Source: Marchantia polymorpha subsp. ruderalis
Taxonomy: Eukaryota > Streptophyta > Marchantiopsida > Marchantiales > Marchantiaceae
Direction: 5' to 3'
Length of the DNA stretch: 64,000 nt
NCBI GenBank assembly: GCA_037833965.1
Contig: AP031355.1
Span: 28,731,501 to 28,795,500, forward strand
The notes under the pieces were generated by a model, which saw only the letters and a program-made list of their open reading frames with translations, had not been told where the DNA came from and did no database searches. Shown in pieces: positions 51,201 to 60,230 of this stretch (positions within the stretch are counted from its first letter, which is position 1; every line of letters begins with the position of its first letter). Position numbers and translations under genes: made by a program.

Positions 51201-53062
51201 TCATCAGAAGAGTACTCCGATGATGTTTCTTGATCAGAAGTTGAGATGTCTGTGTCAACTTCTGAAAAGCTACCACTCTCTTCACTCTCAGATTCCCAAT
51301 ACTCGTCAGTTGGTCTATCTGAGTCAGTGGTGGATTCCCCTCCTCTCGTCAAAGGAACCTTAACTCGATGGTTCTTTGGGCCTATCCTCAAATAGCCCTT
51401 GTGCCATCGGTCCGTAGTCCTTACCGCCCTCAACCAAGGACGTCCCAACAGCAAGTCGTAGCTAGCTTCCTTGAGAATTTGGAAGGAAAGCAAAGTTTGC
51501 ACTCCCCTCACACTAACCACAACTTTGTCTACCACCCCCAGTGGTCTTACCTTCTGTTTGTTGGCCATACCAACAATTATGCTAGAAGGTCTAGAAGGTT
51601 GCATACCCAACTTCTGCATCAACCTCTCAGACATGGCATTCACAGCCGATCCACCATCAACCAATACATCTGATACATCATGTCCATTGATCCTCACTTC
51701 GATCTTTGAAGCATGTGTACATACCTCCGAAGCAGCCGCATCCACCACCCCAACTCCCACATTGGTCATGTGAGCCTTCCCCTTAGATTTCCGCTTCTTG
51801 GTCCTTGTGGAGATAAGACCTCCTCTTAACTCCTTCCGAATGGCTGGATTCAAGGCAATCAGCTGACCAACTGTTATATTGGCCTTCTGATTTCCTACAT
51901 CCTCCACCACGTCATACTTAGCTTGAGAAGATGAAATGGAAAAGTCATCCATGCCCAACTTCTTCCTTGGTACTCTTGGTTGACTCACTCCACTTGACCG
52001 TGTACTTCGACTTGGCGTGTCCTCCATGAAAATCGACTCGTCCGCAAATCGGGCCCGCTTCTTCTCATGAGCAAGGATATCCACTTTCGATTTTGAGCTC
52101 TCCCCTTTCTCAAAAGTGCATTGATGAGGGAATACATCAATGGATGCTACTCCCTTATCCTTGGCTTGTTGCGTGGCCGGTGCATTGTTGTTGTGCCGAA
52201 CTCCATCATGTTGTCGAGGGTTAGGACAATTCCTCTGAAAATGAGGACCTCCACAAGAAAAGCAAGAAACCGCAAAGTTTCCTGAAGGTGGATTTCCTCT
52301 TGGAGGATAATTTCCATACCCCCTAGAGCCTCCTACTACGTTCTGATTCCTCTTCTCCCACAACTGTACTACATTGATCTTGAGATCTGCTAGAGTCTCC
52401 GTGATAGATTTCAACTCATTTTGAAAATCCACACTAGGATTCGCTATCGTGGATGAAGTAGAAGTGTTTGAAACAATAGACCTTCCTACAACCGGTGGAG
52501 CTACTTCTCTAGCCACCAAGCTAGAATCATCATCTTCTAAGCTCTCCTCCATTCTAATAGCAATTCGAATGGCTTCAGCCTTAGAAGAGGGCTTCTCGTA
52601 TCTCACCTTACTTCGAATCTCTGGTCTCAAACCTCCAACGAAGTTCTTCATGAGCATCGCCCTTATCCCCACCATTGTAGCATCCACTTCGTCTCCGCCC
52701 TTCCTCAACACCACGTGGAATCTAGATTCCAACTTCTCGGTTCTCTCCACATAGGTCCTCACCTTCTCGTTCTCTCCTTGTTTCAAGAAGGTGACCTCAC
52801 ACATCAACTTTTCATAACTTTCACTGGGAAGAAAGTTTTCGATCAGGTTCTCCGTTAATGTCTCCCACGTGTCGTCCTCCGAATGCTCCCTCTTGTACTC
52901 CTTGTACCACTTGAGAGCAGAATCCTCCAAGAAATCCGGCAAAAGCATAGCCCACTCGTCTTTCTTCCTCTCATTGTTTCCTATGCAAGCCCTCTTGAAG
53001 TCCCTAACAAAAGCTTCTACATCCTCATTCTCCCTCCCATAAAATACCGGAAGCTTCCCCAT
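48296..53062 (-). CDS. gag-pol: Gag-pol polyprotein of element D (~1588 aa, single frame)
   Basis: ATG at 53062, two codons inside the open frame; a TAG lies just upstream (53071-53069). Gag core at ~20-170 (LPDFLEDSALKWYKEY, YVERTEKLESRF). One zinc knuckle at ~267-280 with CX2CX3HX4C spacing (CFSCGGPHFQRNC). Protease Asp at ~468 in VDGGSAVN, with Gly where Ser/Thr is usual. RT has YPLPFIDEIL and FIDDF (~863). RNase H has LYTDASNIAVG and VTEREALAVIF. The integrase has an HHCC region with CDVCQ, GIDFVGPL, LVSDRGGEF and the Glu of NGLAERTNY, then FGPFIVEKVW near the end. No chromodomain. Unlike A/B/C there is no stop between gag and pol. Confidence 0.92.
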   Translation of the reverse strand: MGKLPVFYGRENEDVEAFVRDFKRACIGNNERKKDEWAMLLPDFLEDSALKWYKEYKREHSEDDTWETLTENLIENFLPSESYEKLMCEVTFLKQGENEKVRTYVERTEKLESRFHVVLRKGGDEVDATMVGIRAMLMKNFVGGLRPEIRSKVRYEKPSSKAEAIRIAIRMEESLEDDDSSLVAREVAPPVVGRSIVSNTSTSSTIANPSVDFQNELKSITETLADLKINVVQLWEKRNQNVVGGSRGYGNYPPRGNPPSGNFAVSCFSCGGPHFQRNCPNPRQHDGVRHNNNAPATQQAKDKGVASIDVFPHQCTFEKGESSKSKVDILAHEKKRARFADESIFMEDTPSRSTRSSGVSQPRVPRKKLGMDDFSISSSQAKYDVVEDVGNQKANITVGQLIALNPAIRKELRGGLISTRTKKRKSKGKAHMTNVGVGVVDAAASEVCTHASKIEVRINGHDVSDVLVDGGSAVNAMSERLMQKLGMQPSRPSSIIVGMANKQKVRPLGVVDKVVVSVRGVQTLLSFQILKEASYDLLLGRPWLRAVRTTDRWHKGYLRIGPKNHRVKVPLTRGGESTTDSDRPTDEYWESESEESGSFSEVDTDISTSDQETSSEYSSDDNVQVQVIAAMELLPRPGVKKDPDKVEMSEEEVCRRLSTLRFGPKVTKEEKAKFLDIFRKYIHVFAFSYKDLKHVTLETHRIELEEKARPIRQKQRRINPPTALVVKEEIDKLKEAGFIYEVENSEWVSPIVIVKKKNGKLRVCVDYKKLNAVTKKDYYPLPFIDEILEEVAGHEWYSFGDGYSGYNQIQIALEDQLKTTFTTPWGTFAFRVMPFGLCNAPATFQRFMNRVFEPFIGKFVRDFIDDFCVYGRKADHFDHLIKILQRLEEAKASLNPEKCIFGCEEGLLLGHIISKNGIAVDPEKVTRIMELPFPATLTKLRQFLGMVGYYRRFILSFSNKAHALTNYMKKGVEYELIFKDEAAKTAFEVLKKALVTAPILAKPDWGKPFILYTDASNIAVGCTLSQLDDEKHDHPIAYASRQMVQAEKNYSVTEREALAVIFSLKKFRHYFLGGRFTIVTDHKALKYIFNKPNAEGRIARWKLLLAEFDYTIEDRPGKKHANADLMSRAYDDGGDQSVDDTFPDEDLLVMDTVTTVPEEYKEIWDFISKGELSQGMHQREKNALVKRCQPYMIMEKVLFHQGADGLLRRAVGRGEALQLMKEFHDGAVCGGHFAGKVTAFKILDAGYHWKGIFKDCVEYCKSCDVCQAFAKKSMKTPPMISVPVLGPFEKWGIDFVGPLNLTPRGNKFIVIATDYLTKWVEARPLKSTNEKEVGRFLYERIITRFGCPLELVSDRGGEFVGSMIQAMLEHFSIKARVTTSYKPNANGLAERTNYTLCMMLAKDADMDGSKHNWDKRLHAILWEYRTTWKTSTGYSPFRMVYGVESKLPIQFDLTTFTTIQQRLKKSNGAEAIKSRQQQLMELEEARALAMVRVERAQQLQKKYHDKRSGNQNLKPFKEGDWVMLFDAIRYKRARKKFLPKYFGPFIVEKVWGNFTYDIKELGGRHFDRVNHDKLKLFHRRSDSFTPRA

Positions 53063-53070
53063 TTCCAACT

Positions 53071-53072
<2 letters not shown>

Positions 53073-53101
<29 letters not shown>
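53073..53101 (-). repeat. 29-nt A tract (T on + strand) between extra ORF and gag-pol of D
   Basis: An uninterrupted homopolymer directly upstream of the gag-pol start and 11 nt after the stop of the decayed extra ORF. It could be a leader slippage product or the tail of a captured, retroposed sequence. Confidence 0.85.
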
Positions 53102-53112
53102 CTATTGGAAAT

Positions 53113-53738
53113 TTATATGGGGCTTCCTAATACAATATAAACAACACTAACTCCATCCTTGAGTAATTCATCAAAGGAAACACAAAAGGAATTGGTTGTT
53201 CCAAGATAGCCAAAGCTCTCTCCTCTCCTAGGCATACGATGAGTCTTACCCTCATCATCATCTTCTCCATCATTCGAATGATGATCTCCATCTTCAGTTG
53301 GAGCTTGAACCCGCTGAGGTCACTTTCTCTGTTTCAGCACTTAGCTTGCCGTCAAACCCTTCCACAAGTGATTCCAGAAGTGCCTTCACTCCGCTGCATT
53401 CGTGTCCCGCTGGTAGCCCAATCACTCCGCAATTGTCACAGAAGGTGGCGCTTTGGGATTCATGTGGCGATGATGGTCCCAAGTGAAGTTTCAAATCTCC
53501 CAAGTTCCTCTTGCTCCTCAATCTTCTATCTTTGTTCCGCAGGGAACAATTGACAACCTTATGGCCCTCCTCTCCACAATAAAAAACAAGTTTCACGTTT
53601 GACTCTTGGAGATTGACTCACTACTCTTTCTTCAAACTCCACCTTGAATTCTCTTGTATTGGAGTCTAAAGACACTATAACATCCAAGCCTTGAGGTACT
53701 TTGGATAACCTAACCTTCCAACCTTCTTGTTCACTCAT
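53113..53738 (-). pseudogene. Extra zinc-knuckle ORF upstream of gag-pol in element D, frameshifted
   Basis: I do not recognise the gene. It begins ATG at 53738 (MSEQEGWKVRLSK) and ends TAA at 53113-53115, about 208 codons over three frames. The first shift falls in a run of six T/A bases next to the first cysteine of a knuckle (CGEEGHKVVNC visible in the 53596-53294 frame). The second lies just before 53294. A second zinc-type motif, CDNCGVIGLPAGHEC, follows, then an acidic stretch (NDGEDDDEG). Two breaks show it is no longer made as one protein in this copy. Position before gag recalls the extra ORF of Ogre-type elements; capture of a host sequence is an alternative. Confidence 0.55.
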
Positions 53739-54390
53739 TTTCCCATAAGGTGGAAACCACTCAAAAGACCTCTCCCAGAAACGCTATCTACTTGGCGAAA
53801 ACTGTGAATAAAGAAATCAAAAACTTTTGCTTTGTTATCTTGCTTTTGTACCCCCTCAACTTCAAATCAACATAACTTCGTCTCTAGACGTGATCTCTCA
53901 GTGAAATTTTGACTCAAACGTAGCTTATCTTCCAATACACACTCGTACGAAGTTTCAAAGCCTAAATTGAAATACAGAAAAAGTAATCAACTCTGTACAA
54001 ACTTTCCAGAGAGCAGACTTTTGATACCCGTGAAAACCCACTCAACTTCTAACTCTCATATCTTTCTGTTAACACATGATCTGGACCTGAAACAAAAACG
54101 TAAATTTTCTCTATCTTTCACTCTAAAATCAATAAAAACTTTGAAGAAAACCTTCAAAAATACTTTTCGGTGTCTAAGATCACTTTTCTCTCAAAAAGAC
54201 ATGTTTACGTGAACAAAACATACAAAATCACTTCTAGGCTATCATATGAGACTATGGGATAAACAAATGGAATTTCGCTCTCAAGCACACTCTCCGCTCT
54301 TTCATTCCCCAATGTTAACACCAAGTGATCCCTCATGGATACTTTCTCTCGAGCTAGAAATCGAATCCTAAACATTCCGCCTTCTAGATT
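53739..54390 (-). other. Untranslated leader of element D
   Basis: AT-rich sequence between the PBS and the extra ORF. Short open frames occur on both strands but none has a recognisable domain. I see nothing more in it. Confidence 0.5.
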
Positions 54391-54393
54391 GAG

Positions 54394-54411
54394 GTCCCGG
54401 CAACGGAACCA
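54394..54411 (-). other. Primer-binding site of element D
   Basis: Minus strand TGGTTCCGTTGCCGGGAC, four bases inside the 5' LTR. It ends a tRNA-like CCCGGCAACGGAACCA on the + strand. It resembles but does not equal the tRNA-Asp site of A/B/C; the primer tRNA is not assigned. Confidence 0.75.
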
Positions 54412-54415
54412 AAAA

Positions 54416-55273
54416 TGCAACCTCCGGGCTGACTCTCACTCAGGTTTACCTCTGATGGCTTTGTGGTAGCGCATCATGGTTCTAGAAGACTAAGATTCAT
54501 ACTCTCACTCATGTCCCAAACACCTTCTCTTACAAACTCTCATGTATCACTCCAACTCACACACAACTCTCCTCACATCACCCTCTTCACATAAATGCAA
54601 ACACACGTCGATACTCCAAGATACTCAAAAACTTCACTCCTTCATTACTGAAACAAGTCCTCACACATGACTCTCCAAACTTCCTTGAGAGGTGCTACTC
54701 TACCTCTCTATTTATACTACTTGAGAAGTTACCATAGTAACATGTGGTAATTTCTCCTAACTTACTTTTACCTAGGTAAGTTTGACTAACCTTCTCTACG
54801 TGGCAACATGCCATTGGCCTACCTAAACCTTCTAGAAGCTTCCGGAATCCAAGGTTGAGGTGGCGACATGCCATTGGAAGCTTTTAAACTTCTACAAGCT
54901 TCCTAGCCACTAAGTCAACATTAGACTTAGTCTAGCCAATCATCTTTCATACATTTAGTCAAACCAATCAAATCCAAGCTTCTAGTCAAATATCTAATCC
55001 CTTGGAATCTAGAACTTTTGTATGAGACAAAATAGAAGTGCTCATTCCTTGTGAAAGACAAAATAGAAGTGCTCACTCCATTCTTCTAGAACTCCGCTAA
55101 TTATTCCGCCAACTATAGAGATTGTAGCTAAACTTAGTCATGACTAGATAAACTTAGTTATAACTAACTAGTTTAGTCATAACTAGCTAGTCTTAGCTAT
55201 GCCTTGGCTAATCATCCTTATTCCCTTGACCACTTTTAAGACTTAGTACATATGTGCAACACCCAGTCTTACA
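54416..55273 (-). repeat. Element D 5' LTR (858 bp)
   Basis: Matches 47415-48272 along its length; TATAAATA on the minus strand at 54716-54709 would start D's RNA. Confidence 0.93.
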
Positions 55274-55277
55274 GTGC
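55274..55277. repeat. Target-site duplication of element D, right copy (GTGC)
   Basis: Matches 47411-47414. Confidence 0.85.
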
Positions 55278-58050
55278 GAATATGGTGCGCGAGTGGCTAG
55301 AGCCACAGGGACCACCCTCGCGCGGATTGCGTCCGCATGTTGACCGGTGGACAGTCCAAGATTGGGCGCAGGCGTTGGGAAGATGTGCTGGCATGCCAGG
55401 GCATCTCCTTTTCGACAGCGAGAGCATCAAGGTGACCAAGCAAGAAGAGGCGCAATTTGTGGAGCTGTTCAAGACCGGGAGGTCTACCAAGAATGGGTAC
55501 AGGACCCGTGATTACAAAGATCGATTTCGACGGACTTTGTCCGCGGCGCTGATGCAATTACTGCAGCCGCACCGTGCCTGCTACATCACATTGTGGCAGG
55601 TCTCTTTTGTGGAGTGCGTCATCGAGGGAACTCCAATTCACTGGGCGAGCATCCTGCACAGGGTGATGCGACAGCACGCGTTTGAGGAGAAGGGGGGAAC
55701 TCTAAACCATCTTTCTCCTTTCCTCATCAATTTTTATCGACAGCGGAATTGTTTGACAGCGGCGGAGCTTGAACATTTTCCGCCATTGTCCATCGACCAT
55801 CCCGGGAAGTATGTGCGGGAGAACGAGGTCGATACTGACGCCGAGGAGTCCCCGACTTCTACCCCATCAAGACGGAGGGACGAAGGGAGACACACTCCTG
55901 CGGCGCGAGTGCCGCGGAAGCGGCGATGGAGAGAAGAGTCTGAAGAGGAGCAGCATCAAGAACCCTCTGCTCCCATTCGACCGCGGCCGCTGTGCGAGCC
56001 ATACAGCCGGCCGAAGCAGAAGGCACGCAGACTGGTGTTGCCAGCTGACAGTGCAGACACGGCGACGATTGCGACGGAGATAGGAAGTGCGTCGCCAGAG
56101 AGGCGAGAGGAAGCGCGGACGACCGCAGGAGCAGCGGGCCACGCTGCAACCTCGTCGGGAGAGAGGCCGCCTACGGGCCAAGGGCCTCCGGAGTTACCAC
56201 GTGCGATGCGGACAGAGGTTCCGTTCGCGCACAGGCAAACCTCCGCGGACGGACGAGCCTCCGCGGATCGGCGAACACAAGTGGACGTGGATCTACGCTT
56301 ACGCGTGGGAAGGAGCAGTCCGCCTGTGCACAGGCGCTCGCCTGTGCACAGGTCGCCTGTGCACAGGTCACCTGTGCACAGAACACCTCCGCACGTGCCG
56401 CCTGTGCACAGGCAAGAATCACCCCCGTTCCAACGTAGGAAGGGGAAGGAGCCGGCGGAAGAACCGCCTACGAGACACCGGCCCTCGGGGCCAGACCCTC
56501 CGGCGCACCACGCGCCGCAATTTGCGCCTTCGGCGCCAGGGCCTTCGAGCAGAGGAGATACGAGTAGAGAGCGTGCGGAGGCCGCACCATCGGCGGGAAG
56601 TACGCCGATAGATGCGCCTTCGGCGGTAGGGCCTATAGGCCAAGGAACATCGGGCGTGCGGCCCCCGGCCATGTCGCCTTCGGCGATAGATGTCCGCGGC
56701 GCTACGCCCGCGACGGACAAGGCGCCGGCAAATGCGCCTGCGCACAGGCCGGGCACAGCCCCCACGGACCGATCGAGGGAGCAGCAGACGGAGGAGCGGA
56801 GTGACTGTCCGCGGGAGGAAATCTCGATACGCGATGCGCAATCCAACCCCGCGCAGCCACCCTCCGCTCAATCGCCTTCGGCGACGGACGACGGCGACAG
56901 AGAGAATGCGGTAGGCAATCAACCAGCGAGCGACGGGGATGCCGCTCGGATACATTCGCCTTCCGCCTTAGACATTTTGGCGACGAGCAGCGAGGCTACA
57001 GCCGTGCCTTCACAGGCAGCACACGTCGAGGACGTGCAGCCCCACTCGGGGCAGTCGCCGACGCATTCAATGGCGACTGAAATTCTCCACTCGGATGATG
57101 ACGACGGAGGCTCCACGGAAGAAATGTCAGGAGCAGAAGACACCGAGGAGGAGGAGGAGGAAATTGTTGGAGCGCCGGCGGCGGCGCTCTCTGAGCAGGT
57201 GATTCCGTTGCTGCGGTACTTGGATCGCAAGGTCGATAAATACGCCGACCCACTCCAGCCGGGATCTTACATCGAGTTAGTGCGCAGGCGGACTCGCACT
57301 AAAGTCCACACCAGTAAGCTATTAGCTAGAGTGGACCAGGAGTTGAGGGACTTGAAGGAGAAGCATGAGTGCTTGTGGGGACAGTACAAGCTTAATCAGA
57401 AGTTCTACAAGCACTCCGAGAAGATGAAGGATGAGAAACTGGGCGAGCTCACCAAGGAGCGGGTGAAGGTCAAGGAAGCACTCGATTCTGAGCAGGCCCA
57501 GAATCGGATTTTGTCAGAGGAGCTCGTGCGACAGACGCGGTTGTTGGAACAATGTCAGCTCGCACGGCAGGCGGATGAAGAATTAATCCGCAGGTTACAG
57601 TCAGAGTGTGGCGAATTGAGAGCGCAACGTGCCGAAGCCGAATCGCAATTAGTGACGATTGAAGAGGATCGCAGGAAGGAGGCGGATCGCACGAAGGTGG
57701 AGACGGCGAGGCGAGTCGCCCACTGTCTCAAGGGCTACGCCCACTGGGAAGTGAAGGCGCAGGAGAAACTCACACTGCGTGAGTTTGAATTGCGCGCAGC
57801 CGGGTTGTTGTCAGGCGACAGTAGGAGTCGGCGGAAGGTAGCGAAGAAGCTCGAGGCCTTTCTGTCGAAGGCACAGGATACCATGTCCGCCCTCGAGGGG
57901 GAGGTGTCCGCGGCGTTGCAGCGTTTGGGACTGCGCAGTCGAGCGGAAGAGTGGCAGGGTAGAGAGTTAGTGCGCGGCAGTCGGCCGCGCAGGAGACGTA
58001 GTACAGGTTCCGCGGAGTGTAGTGTAGCGTGGTTCCGTGCAGGCGTGTAG
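55278..58050 (+). pseudogene. U3 ORF of element C, 3' LTR copy, C-terminal part
   Basis: Resumes the frame cut at 47414 and stays open to the family stop, with core, linker, acidic region, full coiled coil and tail. Because of D, the genomic RNA of this copy of C could not encode an intact U3 protein from its 3' LTR. A start within D's LTR (55252) joins the frame only by chance. Confidence 0.9.
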
Positions 58051-58086
58051 CGTAGTGCAGTGTAGTGCTAGGTAGGACTTAGAAGG

Positions 58087-58095
58087 TATAAAATA
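58087..58095 (+). promoter_or_regulatory. TATA box of element C, 3' LTR
   Basis: TATAAAATA, copy of 39019-39027. Confidence 0.6.
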
Positions 58096-59059
58096 GTTCC
58101 AGGCGTTTTGCCTGGGGTTCTTTCCCATCAGAAGTGCAGATCAGGAACCCATTTCCTTTGCGTGTTTGTGTCCTTGAGTTCTGTCACCACGCACGAGGAG
58201 TTACAACTTAGCGTTCCGCATTTTGTAGCTGAAGGCCTTCGGCCGAATGTTCAGAGCTAGTACATTGGTTAGAGACTTGAGTAGTTCGGATCTGCACCTG
58301 CGGGTGACTGCCGATGCTCAGAGCCAGTGACTAGTTAGATACTTGAACAGTTTCGCCCCTACACCTTCGAGTGTTTCTTTCTGATTGTACTCCTTGGGAT
58401 TTTTCCCCTGAATGCCAAAGTGAAGTTTTGCTACTTCGTGTAAGCCTTGGTTGTAAATTCAGGTTACGCTGCAGCAGGTGCCTTGAGGGTAACCCCTGTA
58501 GTATTTCTGGGAATGACAAGTGCCTGAGAATTCAAACTCTTCAATAGACTGTTGTTGTGTTACTGGAATGTTTCACAGTGAGTCCTTCAGTGCGGACCTG
58601 TGTTCTCTGCGCGTTTTGTGAGTTGAGAGTGTTGTTCACCGCGTATGAGTGACTTCGATCCGAAGTAGGTAGTCCAAACCGGGTTTCCTACACTAGCAGC
58701 AAGCTAGTGGAAGCGTTGTAAAAGCCGGAGTTGGAAGTCACTGCCCGCAGCTTTGCCGAGTGTGCTCGTGAGAGACTTTCCCCCTGAAATCTTGAAGTAG
58801 AGGTCCTAACGGATCTCTGGGTTGTGTTTCTGTAGTTTCAGGTGTGTGTGTGTGTGTGTGTTACGCTGCACTGTGCGACCTCCGAGTGCGCTCCGAGTGG
58901 ACACTTGCAGTATTTCTGGGAGTGACAGTTGCCTGAGAATTCAAACTCCTCAATAGTCTGTTAAAACGTGACACTTTGTACCCTGTGTGTTCCTCTGTCC
59001 CTGTGGGTTCGACCTTTCTACCACTATATTGCAGTTTTAGCCTTTAGTGGGTTATTACA

Positions 59060-59064
59060 CGAAG
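59060..59064. repeat. Target-site duplication of element C, right copy (CGAAG)
   Basis: Matches 34580-34584. Confidence 0.95.
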
Positions 59065-60224
59065 ACGAAGAATGGCCGGCGGAAGAGGTTATGTGCGCAC
59101 GGGTCGAAACTCGTAGTTCCAAGAAATCGAAGGAGCAAGAGCGTGACACTCGCAAGCACGAACGGAGAACCGACGACCGGACGGGAAAAGGGAAGGAGAA
59201 GACATCCAGCAAGTCCGACTTGCGACCTGCACGGAAGTCTTCGGCTACGCGAGAGGCACCAGCAGCGCGCCCCCAGACAACAGTCGAGGACGAGCCAGTA
59301 CGCTTGCTGAAACGGGACTATGCTCCGGATATCCGCAACGAGGTAACCAACCTGTTGAAGGAAGCGATCCGCACTCAAAAGGACCCACAGCGGCCAGACT
59401 TGACATCCTTCCTTGGGGCGAAGTTGGCAGCCACCGTGGAACCTCGCAGAGCGTCGCCGCCGACCCCGGCGACCCAACGCGCCCACTATGACTTGGTCGA
59501 AGATCTCGGGAGTCGGAAAGTGAACATCACGTTCAAGCAGCTCCTGGAGGACAATAAGACGTATCGGAGAATGTTGATGCTTTCGCTACGGCGTCCGCGG
59601 AAGCCGCGCGCATCCACATCCTCTCAAGTATATCAAGTGGAGAGCGAAGACCAAGGGCCACCAGAGATCGATGTGGAAATAGCAGGGTGTTGTGTACGTA
59701 GGGTGCCAATCGACTCTGGATCAGGAGTCAACATAATGACGGAGGATACCGCGAGAGCCTTGGAGTTCAGTCAATACGAACCCTCGAAGCGTGTGTTGAG
59801 ATTAGCGGATCAGACGCGGAGAATGCCTGCAGGTATGCTGCGCAATGTCAAGACAATCATCGGGGGTGCGGACTTTCGGTTGACGTATATCATCCTTCAA
59901 CCGATGATGAAGCAGGGCTATGACGTTCTGCTCGGGCGACCATGGCTATATGGCGCACAAGTCAGATGTGATTGGCGAAGGCATCGCCTTAAGTTTCCCC
60001 ATCCTTCGGAACCGACCAAAACCATTACGGTGCCCTGGAATAGGGTCAGACACGAAGGAGAGACCCCATCGACAAGTGCAAGTTACACATCGGGCGGGGA
60101 CAGTGAGTCGACCGCGCGATCGGATTCCAGTGGTACCGAATCCGACTATTTCGTGGGATTCGTTGCCTGCTATTCGGTGGGAGAAGAAGAAGAGCCGGAA
60201 GCTATTCAGCCGGAAGACGAATAG
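59065..60224 (+). pseudogene. gag-pr: Element B gag-pr, 3' part with protease
   Basis: Resumes B's gag after element C. It has the acidic and basic region, the protease IDSGSGVN and GYDVLLGRPWL, and ends in UAG CAA UUA. One change near the protease site (ALEFSQ where A has ALGFSQ). It is now separated from its start and translated only from a chance frame in C's U5. Confidence 0.9.
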
Positions 60225-60230
60225 CAATTA
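60222..60230 (+). promoter_or_regulatory. Leaky stop UAG CAA UUA in element B
   Basis: Third conserved copy of the readthrough nonamer. Confidence 0.8.

Larger units (their letters stand above)
47415..55273 (-). mobile_element. Element D: complete 7.86-kb Ty3/gypsy-type retrotransposon, minus strand
   Basis: Two 858-bp LTRs, PBS, a decayed extra ORF, one long gag-pol frame, and a PPT. AT-richer than the A/B/C family and a different lineage. Near-identical LTRs and an open gag-pol mark it as young. It inserted in C's 3' U3 ORF. Confidence 0.95.
34585..59059 (+). mobile_element. Element C: complete ORF-bearing-LTR retrotransposon, 3' LTR split by D
   Basis: Flanked by CGAAG duplications. Without D it is about 16.6 kb. 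Both LTRs share private variants (CATCAAAACAGAG, CCCCCGTAAATAGG). Gag and pol are open. Protein differences between its two U3 ORF copies that I noticed are few (Ile/Thr, Ala/Thr and Gly/Arg at single sites), so it is young but older than A. Confidence 0.95.
45790..59059 (+). repeat. Element C 3' LTR, interrupted by element D
   Basis: Pieces 45790-47414 and 55278-59059. Removing D and one GTGC copy leaves about 5.4 kb, equal to the 5' LTR. TATA box at 58087-58095. Confidence 0.92.

Noticed and set aside
55252..58050. Separate 932-aa gene starting at 55252
   Set aside because: The first codons come from element D's LTR; the frame is the continuation of C's interrupted U3 ORF.
58968..60224. 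Separate 418-aa gene starting at 58968
   Set aside because: The start lies in C's U5; the rest is the second half of B's gag.
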